DNA of 64,000 bases, taken from the NCBI RefSeq assembly GCF_001270495.1, contig NZ_LGUR01000265.1, positions 1 to 64,000 of the forward strand, written 5' to 3'. Shown here one piece after another: positions 37,050-46,519 of this stretch (its first letter is position 1; each line of letters opens with the position of its first letter). The notes under the pieces are model-generated. The model worked only from the letters and a program-made list of their open reading frames with translations. It was not told the origin of the DNA and did not search any database. A program made the translations under genes and the position numbers. The DNA is from Streptomyces viridochromogenes. Lineage in GTDB: Bacteria > Actinomycetota > Actinomycetes > Streptomycetales > Streptomycetaceae.

Positions 37050-37270
37050 ACTGCGGGTGCGGAGCGGATACGACAGGCGGGCGGGTGGGGGCCCCAGGGC
37101 TGCCTCGGCGGGTGCGGAGTGGGTACGACAGCCGGGCGGGTGCAGGGCAGATACGCGTGCCGCAGCGGGTGCGGAGCAAGTACGACCTCGACGGGTGCGG
37201 GGTGGGTACGACAGCCCCGGGCTGGCGCAGAGCAGATACGTCAGCCCCCGGCGCGAGAGCAGATGTGACC
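36870..37270. repeat. degenerate repeat array after tRNA-Ser
   Basis: About nine irregularly spaced units of the form GGGTGCGGAG-N4-GTACGAC fill the gap between tRNA-Ser and the HAD gene, including the 88-bp duplication. Spacing varies between ~26 and ~58 bases. Reading frames through it give Pro/Arg-rich nonsense. Confidence 0.85.
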
Positions 37271-37276
37271 GCTCTG

Positions 37277-38095
37277 CTAGCCGAGCAACCGTTCCAGCAC
37301 CACCGCGATCCCGTCTTCCTCGTTGGAGGACGTCACCTCGTCCGCCACCGCCCTGAGTTCCTCGTGAGCGTTGGCCATGGCGACCCCGTGGGCCGACCAG
37401 GCGAACATCGGGATGTCGTTCGGCATGTCGCCGAAGGCGATCGTGTCCGCGGCCTTGAGGCCCAGACGGCGAGCCGCCAGGGACAGGCCGGTGGCCTTGG
37501 ACAGGCCCAGGGGCAGCAGCTCGACGATGCCCTCGCCCGCCATCACCACCGTGACGAAGCCGCCCGCGGCCCGGCGGGCCGCCTCGGCCAGCTCGTCGTC
37601 CGACAGCTCCGGATGCTGTATGTAGATCTTGTTCAGCGGGGCGGACCACAGATCCGACGCCTCCGTGAACGGGGTCGACGGGAGCGCGCCCGTGACCGCG
37701 TAGCCGGGGCCGACCAGCACATCGCCGTCCAGGCCGTCACGGCTCGCCGCCAGGAACAGCGGCCCTACCTCCGCCTCGATCTTGGCCAGGGCCACACCCG
37801 CGAGCTGTCGGTCCAGCGTCACCGACGTCAGCAGGCGGTGCTGGCCGGCGTCGTACACCTGGGCGCCCTGACCACAGACGGCGAGGCCCTCGTAGCCGAG
37901 GTCGTCGAGGATGTGGCGGGTCCAGGGGGCCGCCCGGCCCGTGACGACGATGTGCGCCGCACCCGCCGCGGTGGCTGCGGCGAGCGCGTCACGGGTGCGC
38001 CGGGAGACCGACTCGTCGGAGCGCAGGAGTGTTCCGTCGAGGTCGGTCGCGACCAGCTTGTACGGGAACCCGGCGACAGGAGAAGCGGCGCTCAC
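37277..38095 (-). CDS. Cof-type HAD-family phosphatase (paralogue)
   Basis: A 272-residue HAD hydrolase with motif [13 protein letters not shown], motif II IVVTGR, lysine in LSKAT and motif [12 protein letters not shown]. It closely resembles the gene at 25905-26774 in size and motifs. The GTG at 38095 overlaps the serS stop (GTGA), so it is translationally coupled to serS. The link to seryl-tRNA synthesis is unexplained; the order serS-HAD is common in streptomycetes from memory. Confidence 0.88.
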   Translation of the reverse strand: MSAASPVAGFPYKLVATDLDGTLLRSDESVSRRTRDALAAATAAGAAHIVVTGRAAPWTRHILDDLGYEGLAVCGQGAQVYDAGQHRLLTSVTLDRQLAGVALAKIEAEVGPLFLAASRDGLDGDVLVGPGYAVTGALPSTPFTEASDLWSAPLNKIYIQHPELSDDELAEAARRAAGGFVTVVMAGEGIVELLPLGLSKATGLSLAARRLGLKAADTIAFGDMPNDIPMFAWSAHGVAMANAHEELRAVADEVTSSNEEDGIAVVLERLLG

Positions 38096-39369
38096 TTGGC
38101 GACCGGCTCCAGGACCTCTCGGCCGCCCAGGTACGGGCGCAGCACCTCGGGCACCCGGACGGAGCCGTCGGCCTGCTGGTGGTTCTCCAGGATCGCCACG
38201 ATCGTGCGCGGTACGGCGCACAGGGTGCCGTTGAGCGTCGCGAGCGGCTGCACCTTCTTGCCCTCGCGCATGCGGACGGACAGGCGGCGCGCCTGGAAGC
38301 CGTCGCAGTTGGAGGCCGACGTCAGCTCGCGGTACTTGCCCTGGGTCGGGATCCACGCCTCGCAGTCGTACTTGCGGGACGCCGACGCGCCCAGGTCGCC
38401 CGAGGCCACGTCGATGACCTGGAAGGGCAGATCGAGGCCGGTGAGCCACTGCTTCTCCCACTCCAGGAGCCGCTTGTGCTCGTTCTCCGCGTCCTCGGGG
38501 GCGACGTACGAGAACATCTCGACCTTGTCGAACTGGTGTACGCGGAAGATGCCGCGCGTGTCCTTGCCGTACGTGCCGGCCTCGCGGCGGAAGCACGGCG
38601 AGAAGCCGGCGTAGCGCAGCGGCAGCTTGTCGGCGTCGAGGATCTCGTCCATGTGGTACGCGGCGAGCGGGACCTCGGAGGTGCCGACCAGGTAGTAGTC
38701 GTCCTTCTCCAGGTGGTAGACGTTCTCCGCGGCCTGGCCGAGGAAGCCGGTGCCCTCCATGGCGCGCGGGCGGACCAGCGCGGGGGTCAGCATCGGGATG
38801 AAGCCGGCCTCGGTGGCCTGGGCGATCGCCGCGTTGACGAGCGCCAGTTCCAGCAGGGCGCCGACGCCGGTGAGGTAGTAGAAGCGGGAGCCGGACACCT
38901 TGGCGCCGCGTTCGACGTCGATGGCGCCCAGCGCCTCGCCGAGCTCCAGGTGGTCCTTGGGCTCGAAGCCCTCGGCACCGAAGTCGCGGATGGTGCCGTG
39001 CGTCTCCAGGACGACGAAGTCCTCCTCGCCGCCCACGGGGACGTCGGGGTGGACGAGGTTGCCGAGCTGTGCCGCGAGGCGCTTGGTCTCCTCGTCGGCG
39101 TCGTTCTGCGCGGCCTCGGCGGCCTTGACGTCGGCCTTGAGCTGCTCCGCCTTCTGCAGGAGCTCCGCACGCTCCTCAGGGGTGGCCTTGGGGATGAGCT
39201 TGCCGAGCGACTTCTGCTCGGAACGCAGCTCGTCGAAGCGGACGCCGGACGACCTGCGCCGCTCGTCGGCAGACAGGAGGGCGTCGACGAGCGCGACGTC
39301 CTCTCCACGGGCGCGCTGCGAGGCGCGCACTCGGTCGGGGTCCTCACGGAGCAGGCGAAGGTCAATCAC
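38092..39369 (-). CDS. serS: seryl-tRNA synthetase
   Basis: A 425-residue class II synthetase of usual length. The N-terminal ~100 residues are the long antiparallel coiled coil that binds tRNA-Ser ([12 protein letters not shown], then [13 protein letters not shown]). The catalytic domain carries motif 2 ([22 protein letters not shown]) and motif 3 ([16 protein letters not shown]). The start is GTG at 39369. Two tRNA-Ser genes lie in the window but not in its operon. No T-box leader is visible. Confidence 0.98.
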   Translation of the reverse strand: MIDLRLLREDPDRVRASQRARGEDVALVDALLSADERRRSSGVRFDELRSEQKSLGKLIPKATPEERAELLQKAEQLKADVKAAEAAQNDADEETKRLAAQLGNLVHPDVPVGGEEDFVVLETHGTIRDFGAEGFEPKDHLELGEALGAIDVERGAKVSGSRFYYLTGVGALLELALVNAAIAQATEAGFIPMLTPALVRPRAMEGTGFLGQAAENVYHLEKDDYYLVGTSEVPLAAYHMDEILDADKLPLRYAGFSPCFRREAGTYGKDTRGIFRVHQFDKVEMFSYVAPEDAENEHKRLLEWEKQWLTGLDLPFQVIDVASGDLGASASRKYDCEAWIPTQGKYRELTSASNCDGFQARRLSVRMREGKKVQPLATLNGTLCAVPRTIVAILENHQQADGSVRVPEVLRPYLGGREVLEPVAK

Positions 39370-40029
39370 GCGCTCAAGGCTACCGGGGCGGGGTGACAGC
39401 CCACGACTCGCTATTCCGAGCCGCGGCTTACCTTCCGTTATGGGAGAAATGCGAGCTGTGTCAATAAAAGGTGTCTCACTCCCTGGAACGGGGCAGGCGC
39501 AAGGCGGCCGGTTGACTCGATTCCCTTGTGGAGAACGGGACTTGGGTCGCGGTTGTCCACAGGAATCCCCAGCCCTCGAAGAGTTATCCACAGGGTGTGT
39601 GGATGAGCTGTGGACGTCGGAATCGATCACTCCGTAACGTGCCGAGCAAGTCGAGGATTCCCAGGACAAACCCTTGTCATCCCCACGTTCGAGTGGAAAG
39701 CGGTCGCCCCAAAGGATTGCCCAAAGGAAAAGAGTGGACGAAGGGTGACTTGCGTGGCGGTGACCTCCGAGGGGACCTGGAGGCCGATTTATCGACAGAA
39801 TCACCCTTGCCTGTCGACTTGTCCCCAGGTCGAGAAGAGTACCTGTGGATAACCCCTGTGGATAACGATAATAAGCTAGTAGTACCGGCGGGAAGGCCGT
39901 GCTGAAGCGGGCCCCAGGCGCTCGTCATGGCCGCCCGGAACCGCCTGTTACCGGCCGCCCGGAACCACCTTGTTACGGGTCGCACGGACGGCCTGTCACG
40001 GGTCGCCCGGCCTGCCTGGCACAGGCGGC
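39370..40029. other. long intergenic region with DnaA-box cluster
   Basis: This 660-base gap between serS and pheA has no supported gene. Its central part is less GC-rich than the flanks and carries the DnaA boxes described separately; 39900-40029 is a short direct-repeat-like run of GGAACC/GGTCGC(C)CGG with no recognised function. Confidence 0.6.
39527..39865. promoter_or_regulatory. DnaA-box cluster, possible DnaA titration site
   Basis: Four exact boxes: TTGTCCACA 39553-39561, TTATCCACA 39584-39592, and inverted TGTGGATAA at 39844-39852 and 39857-39865. Boxes with one mismatch lie at 39527 (TGTGGAGAA), 39598 (TGTGGATGA), 39789 (TTATCGACA) and 39819 (TTGTCCCCA); TGTGGACGT at 39609 has two. 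The last pair is 13 bases apart, start to start, and is followed by an AT-rich GATAATAAGCTAGTAG. A DnaA-box cluster outside oriC that limits replication has been reported near oriC in S. coelicolor. Confidence 0.75.
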
Positions 40030-40962
40030 TCAGAACCGCCCGTCCTGGCAGCGCGCCACCCAGTCCGCCGCCGACACGAACTCCTCGTCCGACGTCCCGG
40101 CACGCGGCGGCCGGACCTCCCCGGGCGTCAGGCCCGCGCGCGGATACGAGCCCAGGAACCGCACCTCCAGGCAGATCCGCTTGAGCCCCATCAACGCCTC
40201 GGCCACCCGCCGGTCGGAGATGTGCCCCTCGGCGTCGATGCAGAAGCAGTAGTTGCCGATGCCCGCGCCGGTCGGCCGGGACTGGAGCAGCATCAGGTTG
40301 ATGCCGCGCGTGGCGAACTCGCCCAGGAGGTCGCGCAGGCCACCGGGATGGTCGTCGCGCTGCCACAGCACGACGGACGTCTTGTCCGCGCCGGTCGGCG
40401 CCGCGGGCCGGGCGGGCCGGCCCACCAGTACGAACCGCGTCTGGGCGTTCTCCGCGTCGTGGATCTCGGTCTCCAGGGCCTCCAGGCCGTACCGGGCGGC
40501 CGCGAACTCACCGGCGAAGGCGGCGTCGTACTGGCCCTCCTGGACCAGCCGCGCGGCGTCCGCGTTCGAGGCGGCCGACTCCCAGTCGGCGTCCGGGAGG
40601 TTCTTCTTCAGCCAGTTGCGCACCTGCGGCTGGGCGGCCGGATGCGCGGAGACCGTCTTGATGTCCGACAGCTTCGTGCCGGGCCGGACCAGCAACGCGA
40701 AGGTGATCGACAGCAGCACCTCGCGGTAGATCATCAACGGTGCGCCCGAGACCAGCTCGTCGAGCGTGGTCGTGATCCCGCCCTCGACGGAGTTCTCGAT
40801 CGGCACGAAGGCGGCCTCGGCCTCGCCTACGCGCACCGCGTCGAGCGCGGACTGCACGGACACATACGGGATCAGCTCCCGGGTCGCGGTCTCGGGAAGC
40901 GTGCGCAGGGCGACCTCGGTGAAGGTGCCTTCGGGGCCGAGATAGGCATAGCTCGCTGGCAT
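40030..40962 (-). CDS. pheA: prephenate dehydratase
   Basis: A 310-residue monofunctional enzyme converting prephenate to phenylpyruvate in phenylalanine synthesis. The catalytic domain begins YLGPEGTFTEVA and contains NSVEGG and TRFVLVG, whose threonine is essential in the family. A C-terminal ACT domain (PGGLRDLLGEF, then LMLLQSRPTG) gives phenylalanine feedback. The first ATG at 40962 fits the family start. It stands alone, transcribed on the minus strand. Confidence 0.97.
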   Translation of the reverse strand: MPASYAYLGPEGTFTEVALRTLPETATRELIPYVSVQSALDAVRVGEAEAAFVPIENSVEGGITTTLDELVSGAPLMIYREVLLSITFALLVRPGTKLSDIKTVSAHPAAQPQVRNWLKKNLPDADWESAASNADAARLVQEGQYDAAFAGEFAAARYGLEALETEIHDAENAQTRFVLVGRPARPAAPTGADKTSVVLWQRDDHPGGLRDLLGEFATRGINLMLLQSRPTGAGIGNYCFCIDAEGHISDRRVAEALMGLKRICLEVRFLGSYPRAGLTPGEVRPPRAGTSDEEFVSAADWVARCQDGRF

Positions 40963-41062
40963 GACCTCACCCTAATGGGCCTCGTAGGACGCGGCGTACA
41001 GATCTCGCCCGGCCGCCGAATGGGGTGAACCGGCGCCGACGTCACCCCTTGCCACGCCCCGG

Positions 41063-42430
41063 TCACCCCTCCAGCAAGCGCTGCCCCACGTACTCCCCCT
41101 CCGCCGCCCCGCCCGGCACCGCGAACAGCCCGCTCGCCTCGTGGCGGATGAACTTCGACAGCGCGTCGCCCCGGTCGAGCTTGCGCTGGACCGTGACGAA
41201 GCCGCGCAGCGGGTCGGCCTGCCAGCAGATGAAGAGCAGGCCCGCGTCGGGCACCCCGTCCGCGTCGATGCCGTCGTGGTACGAGAACGGGCGCCGCAGC
41301 ATCGCCGCACCGCCGTTCTGGTCGGGCCGTGTGATGCGCGCGTGCGCGTTGATGGGGACGACCAGGTTCCCCGCCTCGTCCGTCTTCTCCAGGTCCATCT
41401 CGGTCGTCTCGGTGCCCCCGGACAGCGGCGCCCCGTCGGACTTGCGACGTCCGATGACCTCCTCCTGTTCCTTGACCGAAAGCTGCTCCCAGTCGTCGAG
41501 GAGCATGCGGATGCGGCGTACGACGGCGTAGGAGCCGCCTGCCATCCACGCGGGGTCCTTCGAGCCGGACTCCGGCACGAAGATCCGCTCGTCGAAGTCG
41601 GCCTCGGTCGGCTTCGGATTGCGCGTGCCGTCCATCTGGCCCATCAGATTGCGTGCCGTCATCGCGTGCGCGGTGGCGCCCGGCGACCGGTTGAAGCCGT
41701 TCATCTGCCACCGCACCTTGGCGGCCCGGCCCGCATCCTTCTGGATCGCGCGCAGGGCGTGGAAGGCGACCAGGGCGTCATTCGCGCCGATCTGCACCCA
41801 CAGGTCGCCGTTGCTGCGCGCCTTGTCGAGCTGGTCGGAGGAGAAGTCGGGCAGCGGATCCAGGGCGACCGGCCGCTGCTTCTCCAGGCCGGTCCGCGCG
41901 AAGAAACTGTGCCCGAAGCCGAAGGTGATCGTCAGCGACGACGGGCCGGCGTCCCGGGCGACATCCGTGTCGTCCTGCTGCGCCGCCTCGCCCGCCATCA
42001 GTCGCCGAGCCGTCTCCGACCAGCGGCGCAGCAACGCCACCGCCTCCTTGCGGCCCGCGCCCGCCGCCAGGTCGAAGGCGACGACGTGGCCGCGTGCCTG
42101 GAGGCCCTGGAGGATGCCGGGCTGATGTTTCCCGTGAAACATCACCTGACCGGCGCCCAGCGACGTCAGCGGCGTCGCCTCGGCCGGCCGGGCGGCGTAT
42201 CCCACGGCCCCGCCGGCCGCACCGAGCACCAGCCCGGTCGCACCGGCGGTTCCGAGCAGCCGGCGCCGCGAGAGACCCTCCTTCAGGGAGGCACTTTCGG
42301 AAACGCCGTCATTAAGTCCCGTCTCGGGAGCCTCGCGTGCCGTCTCGGGAGCCCTGCGTGGCGTCTTGGGACTCTGGGCACCCTTGGGACTCTTGGGAGT
42401 ACGGGCCTCCGGAATGGACTGGTCAGCCAT
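41063..42430 (-). CDS. dtpA: Tat-exported DyP-type peroxidase DtpA
   Basis: A 455-residue haem peroxidase. A long Ser/Pro-rich N-terminus leads to a twin-arginine signal (SRRRLLGTAGATGLVLGAAGG). The distal DyP motif GQMDGT and the MFHGKHQPGI segment are present. In S. lividans DtpA is a Tat substrate needed for maturation of the copper oxidase GlxA. Here it is the last gene of a copper operon, eight bases after the CopC/CopD gene, in keeping with that role. A parS-like site occurs in the codons for MFHGKH. Confidence 0.94.
   Translation of the reverse strand: MADQSIPEARTPKSPKGAQSPKTPRRAPETAREAPETGLNDGVSESASLKEGLSRRRLLGTAGATGLVLGAAGGAVGYAARPAEATPLTSLGAGQVMFHGKHQPGILQGLQARGHVVAFDLAAGAGRKEAVALLRRWSETARRLMAGEAAQQDDTDVARDAGPSSLTITFGFGHSFFARTGLEKQRPVALDPLPDFSSDQLDKARSNGDLWVQIGANDALVAFHALRAIQKDAGRAAKVRWQMNGFNRSPGATAHAMTARNLMGQMDGTRNPKPTEADFDERIFVPESGSKDPAWMAGGSYAVVRRIRMLLDDWEQLSVKEQEEVIGRRKSDGAPLSGGTETTEMDLEKTDEAGNLVVPINAHARITRPDQNGGAAMLRRPFSYHDGIDADGVPDAGLLFICWQADPLRGFVTVQRKLDRGDALSKFIRHEASGLFAVPGGAAEGEYVGQRLLEG
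42127..42140. promoter_or_regulatory. parS-like site inside dtpA
   Basis: GTTTCCCGTGAAAC has one difference from the parS core. It lies in codons for MFHGKHQ, a motif conserved in DyP proteins, so the match may be due to protein constraint. Confidence 0.4.
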
Positions 42431-42438
42431 GGTGTGGT

Positions 42439-44538
42439 TCAGCCGATCTGCGCGTTCTTGGAGACGGTGGTCTGGTCGATGTCGGAGGTCCGTACGGTCA
42501 CGGCGATCTTCCACTCGCCCGCCATGGGGATCTGCACTCCGCTCGCCGACCAGTGTCCGGTGGAGATGTGGTCGGGGACGACGGGCAACGGCCCGATGTC
42601 CTGGGACTCCAGGGTGAAGGCGACCTTCACCTCGGGGATGTCGAAGGCGCGGCCGTTGGGCCGCTGCACATAGACGTGCATCTCGTTGCCGCCCACGCGC
42701 GCGGGATCGAGGTCGATCCGTACGACGCCCTCGCCGTCCTCGCCCCCGGTGTCGAAGGACATGTCCAGGGTCAGCGCCCCGGCCGACGACGCGTCGGCGG
42801 ACGAGGCCGACGTGGCCGCCCTGGCCTCCTCCTCCGTGCGCCCCGGTTCGGTCGACGTCAGCATCGTGGTGACGGCGAGCAGGACGACGGCGACGCCGGC
42901 TTCGGCGAGCACCGAGCGGCGCAGTCCGAACCGGTTCGGGTCGGCGTCCCGCTGCTGCTTCTGCCGTGCCGTGTCGATCGCGGCCTGCTGCCGGGCGAGC
43001 TGGGCGGCGCGCTGGGAGCCGCCGGCCGTGGAATCGCCGCCCTTGGAATCGCCGTGCTTCTTGCCACCGGCGGCGGTGGAGGTACCGGCCCGGGCGGCGG
43101 CGTGCTCCTTCTCGCCCTCGGCCGCCTTCTCATCGCCCTCGGCCGCCTTCTCATCGCCCTCGGCCGTCTTGTCTGCGCCCTCGACCGACTCCGTCTCGCC
43201 GCCGGCGGCCTGGTTCGCCTCGCCCGCCGCATTCGCCTTCCCCGGCCTCCCTGGCGTCCCCGCCATCTCCGGCTGCACCACCACGGTCTCCGCCAGCCGC
43301 GCCGTCCACCGCCGCGAGATCCACGCGATCCCCACCAGCAGCACCACGAGCCCGATCTTGACCAGCAGCAACTGCCCGTACCGCGTGTCGGTGAACGCCG
43401 ACCACGACCCGAGCTGCCGCCACGACTGGTAGATCCCGGTCGCGATCAGCGCGAGCACACTGCCGAAGGCGACGCGCGAGAACCGTCGTACGGCGGACCC
43501 GTCGAGCGGCGTGTCCGAGGGCGCCCAGTAGAGGGCGACCAGCAGCGCGGCGAGTCCGCCGAGCCAGCTCGCGACGGCCACCAGATGGACGACGTCGACC
43601 GGCATCGCGATCCCGGCCTGGAGCCCGGTCGAGGCGTGCTCGGACATCGCCCAGCTCGCCGCGAGCCCCGCCGCCACCACGGTCCCGCCGATGGCGAGCC
43701 CGAACGTGAGGTCCCGCTTCTCGTCGTCCTCGCGCTTGTCGTACGCCCCGAACAGCACGGCGATGAACAGCGCCGCCGCGGCGAGCAGCAGCAGCCGGGA
43801 CACCAGTGCCGCACCCGTCTTGGTCTGCAGCACCTGCCCCAGCAGCTCCAGGTCGAAGATGTCCCCGACCTTCCCGGTGCTGGTGTACGAGCCGCGCAGG
43901 AGCAGCAGTCCGAGCGTGGCGGCGGTCAGGGCCAGCCATCCGGAGACGACGAGCCGTTGCAGCGCCCGTACCCCCGCCCCGCGCTGCCAGCAGGCGAGCA
44001 CGAAGGCGGCGCCGCCGACCATCACGATGAAGCCGGCGTACGACACGTACCGACCGAAGCCGTAGAGCGCGCCGACGATCCCGCCGCCCGCCGTCTGTCC
44101 GGAGACGGAGACGGTGGTCTGGGAAGGTGCGCCGATGGAGAAGGTGTAGGCGCCGGCGACGGGATGGCTGTCCTCGGACACCACCTGGTAGGTGACGGTG
44201 TACGTGCCGTCGGGCAGGCCGCTGTGGAGTTTCACGGCGTACGTCGTGCCGCTGAGGTTGGCCGGGTCGCCGCGGTCGATGCGCTTGCCTTTGGGGTCGA
44301 GCACGCGCAGGGAGTCGTCGGACAGGGCGACCTTCTCGGAGAAGGTCAGCGAGACCTGCGTCGGGGCCTTGTCGACCACTGCCCCCTGCCGGGGGTCGCT
44401 GCCGGTCAGCGCGGCGTGCGCGGAGACCGGCCCGGCACCCGCGAGAAGCAGGCCGGTGGCGGCCAGGAGCAGCAGCACCAGGGTCCGGACGCGCGGCGGC
44501 ACCCCGGTCCGGACGCGGGGGGCGATGGTCTGGGTCAA
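42439..44538 (-). CDS. CopC-CopD fusion copper protein
   Basis: A 699-residue protein. A signal peptide ending VSAHAAL leaves an N-terminal histidine, the CopC copper ligand; a second ligand region DSHPVAGAY follows, completing a CopC domain (~residues 40-140). Eight or more helices of a CopD domain follow (~165-440), then a Gly/Glu/Lys-rich low-complexity linker with EGDEKAA repeats, one more hydrophobic helix (~560-580) and a C-terminal soluble domain. It presumably moves copper across the membrane. It lies between ecuC (13 bases) and dtpA (eight bases). Confidence 0.9.
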   Translation of the reverse strand: MTQTIAPRVRTGVPPRVRTLVLLLLAATGLLLAGAGPVSAHAALTGSDPRQGAVVDKAPTQVSLTFSEKVALSDDSLRVLDPKGKRIDRGDPANLSGTTYAVKLHSGLPDGTYTVTYQVVSEDSHPVAGAYTFSIGAPSQTTVSVSGQTAGGGIVGALYGFGRYVSYAGFIVMVGGAAFVLACWQRGAGVRALQRLVVSGWLALTAATLGLLLLRGSYTSTGKVGDIFDLELLGQVLQTKTGAALVSRLLLLAAAALFIAVLFGAYDKREDDEKRDLTFGLAIGGTVVAAGLAASWAMSEHASTGLQAGIAMPVDVVHLVAVASWLGGLAALLVALYWAPSDTPLDGSAVRRFSRVAFGSVLALIATGIYQSWRQLGSWSAFTDTRYGQLLLVKIGLVVLLVGIAWISRRWTARLAETVVVQPEMAGTPGRPGKANAAGEANQAAGGETESVEGADKTAEGDEKAAEGDEKAAEGEKEHAAARAGTSTAAGGKKHGDSKGGDSTAGGSQRAAQLARQQAAIDTARQKQQRDADPNRFGLRRSVLAEAGVAVVLLAVTTMLTSTEPGRTEEEARAATSASSADASSAGALTLDMSFDTGGEDGEGVVRIDLDPARVGGNEMHVYVQRPNGRAFDIPEVKVAFTLESQDIGPLPVVPDHISTGHWSASGVQIPMAGEWKIAVTVRTSDIDQTTVSKNAQIG

Positions 44539-44551
44539 GGCGATCTCTCCC

Positions 44552-45022
44552 TCAGTGTCCGGTCTTCGGGCTGTACGTCGCCGACTTCACCGGCATCTCG
44601 ACCGTGACCGTGCCGGACTTGGCGAAGTGGAGCTTCACGGTCACCTTCTCGCCCTGCTCGGGCTTGCGCTTCAGCTTCTCGAACATCAGATGGCTGCCGC
44701 CGCTCTTGAAGACGAGTTGGCCATGCGCGGGTACGGCGAGGTCCGTGGCCTCCTGCATCGACGAACCGACGGTCTCGTGGGCGGTCACCTCGCCGGCGTC
44801 GCTGGTGACGGAGGTCAACTCGTCCTTCGTACCGCCCTTGTTGGTGACGGTGAGGAAGCCGGCCGCCATGGAGTCGGAGACGGGCTGCGGCATATAGGCG
44901 CCGCTGACGGAAAGTTCGGCCTGGGAGGCGCCCTGGGAATCGGCCGGGGAGTCCCCGGAACCGCAGCCCGCGAGGACCAGGGCCCCGGTCAGAACCGCGA
45001 CGGGCGCGACGAGACGCCTCAC
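44552..45022 (-). CDS. ecuC: extracellular copper chaperone, PCuAC type
   Basis: A 156-residue lipoprotein with lipobox LAGC (C20). The PCuAC domain shows GAYMPQP, a histidine in TAHETVGSSM, and the SHLMF copper motif. In S. lividans ECuC passes Cu(I) to Sco. It starts with GTG at 45022 in a GTGA overlap with the sco stop, so the two proteins are made together. Confidence 0.92.
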   Translation of the reverse strand: MRRLVAPVAVLTGALVLAGCGSGDSPADSQGASQAELSVSGAYMPQPVSDSMAAGFLTVTNKGGTKDELTSVTSDAGEVTAHETVGSSMQEATDLAVPAHGQLVFKSGGSHLMFEKLKRKPEQGEKVTVKLHFAKSGTVTVEMPVKSATYSPKTGH

Positions 45023-45672
45023 GGCTTGGCCCCCTTGATGAGCTTGGGGAGGTCCTTGGTGTAGTCGTCGACGGTCGCCTCCTCGGTGTAGAGGACGTAC
45101 CCGGCGTCGGTCTTCGGCGAGAACGCGACGACCTGCGTGCCGTGCGTGGAGACCATCTTGCCGTTCTTGTCCTTGTGCGGCGGCTCGATGGAGATGCCGA
45201 GGGTGCGGGCGCCGGCCTGGATGGTGTCGAAGTCGCCGGTCAGGCCGACGACCTGCGAGTCGATGCCCTTGAGCCACTTGCCGAGCGCGGACGCGGTGTC
45301 GCGCTCAGGGTCGGTGGTGACGAACACCACGCTCAGCTTGTCCTGTTCGGCCTTGGGCAGCTGCTTCTTGGCGACGGCGATGTTGTTCATCGTCAGCGGG
45401 CAGACATCGGGGCAGTTGGTGTAGCCGAAGTAGATCAGCGTCGGCCGGCCCTCGGTCTCCTTGCGGAGGTCGTACTTCTTGCCGTTCGTGTCGGTGAGGA
45501 CCAGGTCCGGCTTCTCGAACGGCTTGTCGAGGACGATGGCCGCCTTGTCCGAGCCGGCCTCCTCGGAGACCACGGTCACAGGCTCGGCGCTGTCGTCGCC
45601 GTTGCCGCAGGCGGAGAGGGTGAGGGTGGCGGCGGCGAGCAGGGCTGCCGCGGCGAAGGTCTTCTTACGCAT
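45019..45672 (-). CDS. sco: Sco-family copper metallochaperone
   Basis: A 217-residue lipoprotein with lipobox LSAC (C22). The thioredoxin fold has the copper site CPDVC (C87, C91) and the distal histidine in VSTHGTQV. Sco in S. lividans accepts copper from ECuC and supports GlxA and cytochrome oxidase function. The ATG at 45672 starts the second copy of a 19-base tandem duplication; a first ATG at 45691 opens an 8-codon frame that ends within the sco start region. Confidence 0.93.
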   Translation of the reverse strand: MRKKTFAAAALLAAATLTLSACGNGDDSAEPVTVVSEEAGSDKAAIVLDKPFEKPDLVLTDTNGKKYDLRKETEGRPTLIYFGYTNCPDVCPLTMNNIAVAKKQLPKAEQDKLSVVFVTTDPERDTASALGKWLKGIDSQVVGLTGDFDTIQAGARTLGISIEPPHKDKNGKMVSTHGTQVVAFSPKTDAGYVLYTEEATVDDYTKDLPKLIKGAKP

Positions 45673-45696
45673 GGCAAGTCTTCTTACGCATAGCAA
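45659..45696. repeat. 19-bp tandem duplication across the sco start codon
   Basis: Two adjacent copies (45659-45677, 45678-45696) match at 18 of 19 bases. On the minus strand each contains ATGCGTAAGAAGAC; the copy nearer the gene is the true sco start, the other begins the short frame MRKKTCHA. Confidence 0.9.
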
Positions 45697-45769
45697 TGTG
45701 TCCTAGTTGTGGGAGTTCCGGCGCGCACCGGGGGCATGCACCGGCGCGCGCCGTGAACCGGAGGGGCCG

Positions 45770-46519
45770 TCAGGCCTCGGTGCGCCGACGGCCGGCGAGC
45801 ACGCCGTACGCCACGCCCAGCGCACCGACGACGATGCCGACCACGCCCAGGACACGGGCGGTCGTGTCGCTGCTGTCGGCGGGCTCGGCGGCCTCCGTCT
45901 TCGCGGAGGCGGCCTCGGCGTCGTCGGAGTCGGAAGCCTCGGCGGAGGACTTGTCGGAGGACGACGAACCGTGGTGGCCGTCCTCGGCGGCGGACAGCGC
46001 GAGTACCGGCGCCGGGTTCTCCGGCTCCTCCTGGCCGTCCTGCGGAACCTCGATCCAGCGCACGACCTCCTTGTTGGAGTACGTCTGGATCGCCTTGAAG
46101 ACCAGTTCGTCGGCGTCCTCGGGGAGCTGGCCGATGGAGACCGGGAACTTCTCGAAGTAGCCCGGCTCGACGCCCTTGCCGTCGGCGGTCCAGGTGATCT
46201 TGGAGACCGCCTCGGAGATCTTCTCGCCGTGCATCTCGATCGGCTTGTCGAGCTTGGACTTGGTGACCTCGATCTTCCAGCCGGGCATCGGCTCCGGCAT
46301 GGCGGAGGCGAGCGGGTGGTCGGTCGGGAAGCTGACCTCGAGCTTGGTGGTAGAGGCGTTGTCGCGCTCGTTCGGCACCTTGAAGTCGACGACCGCGTAA
46401 CCGCCCTTGGCGGCGGTGCCCTCCGGCTGCACGCTGACGTGGGCGAAGGCGGGGACGGACAGGGCGAGCACGGCCGGGCCGGCGAGGGCGCAGGCGGCGG
46501 CGATGCGAGAGGCCTTCAT
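45770..46519 (-). CDS. ycnI: YcnI-like copper-binding protein
   Basis: A 249-residue protein. A signal peptide ending PAFA leaves an N-terminal histidine (H27, AHVSVQPEG), the copper ligand of the YcnI/DUF1775 family, and the domain ends near residue 165. An acidic Ser/Ala/Glu linker and a C-terminal membrane helix (~215-240) ending in RRR anchor it. GGAG precedes the ATG at 46519. It is 97 bases upstream of sco and probably co-transcribed. Confidence 0.9.
   Translation of the reverse strand: MKASRIAAACALAGPAVLALSVPAFAHVSVQPEGTAAKGGYAVVDFKVPNERDNASTTKLEVSFPTDHPLASAMPEPMPGWKIEVTKSKLDKPIEMHGEKISEAVSKITWTADGKGVEPGYFEKFPVSIGQLPEDADELVFKAIQTYSNKEVVRWIEVPQDGQEEPENPAPVLALSAAEDGHHGSSSSDKSSAEASDSDDAEAASAKTEAAEPADSSDTTARVLGVVGIVVGALGVAYGVLAGRRRTEA

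Noticed and set aside
36865..37270. CRISPR-like repeat array
   Set aside because: Repeat units diverge and spacers are not constant in length or unique; no cas gene is present.
42127..42140. Firm parS call inside dtpA
   Set aside because: Kept only as parS-like: the codons specify a conserved DyP peptide segment, which could give the match by chance.
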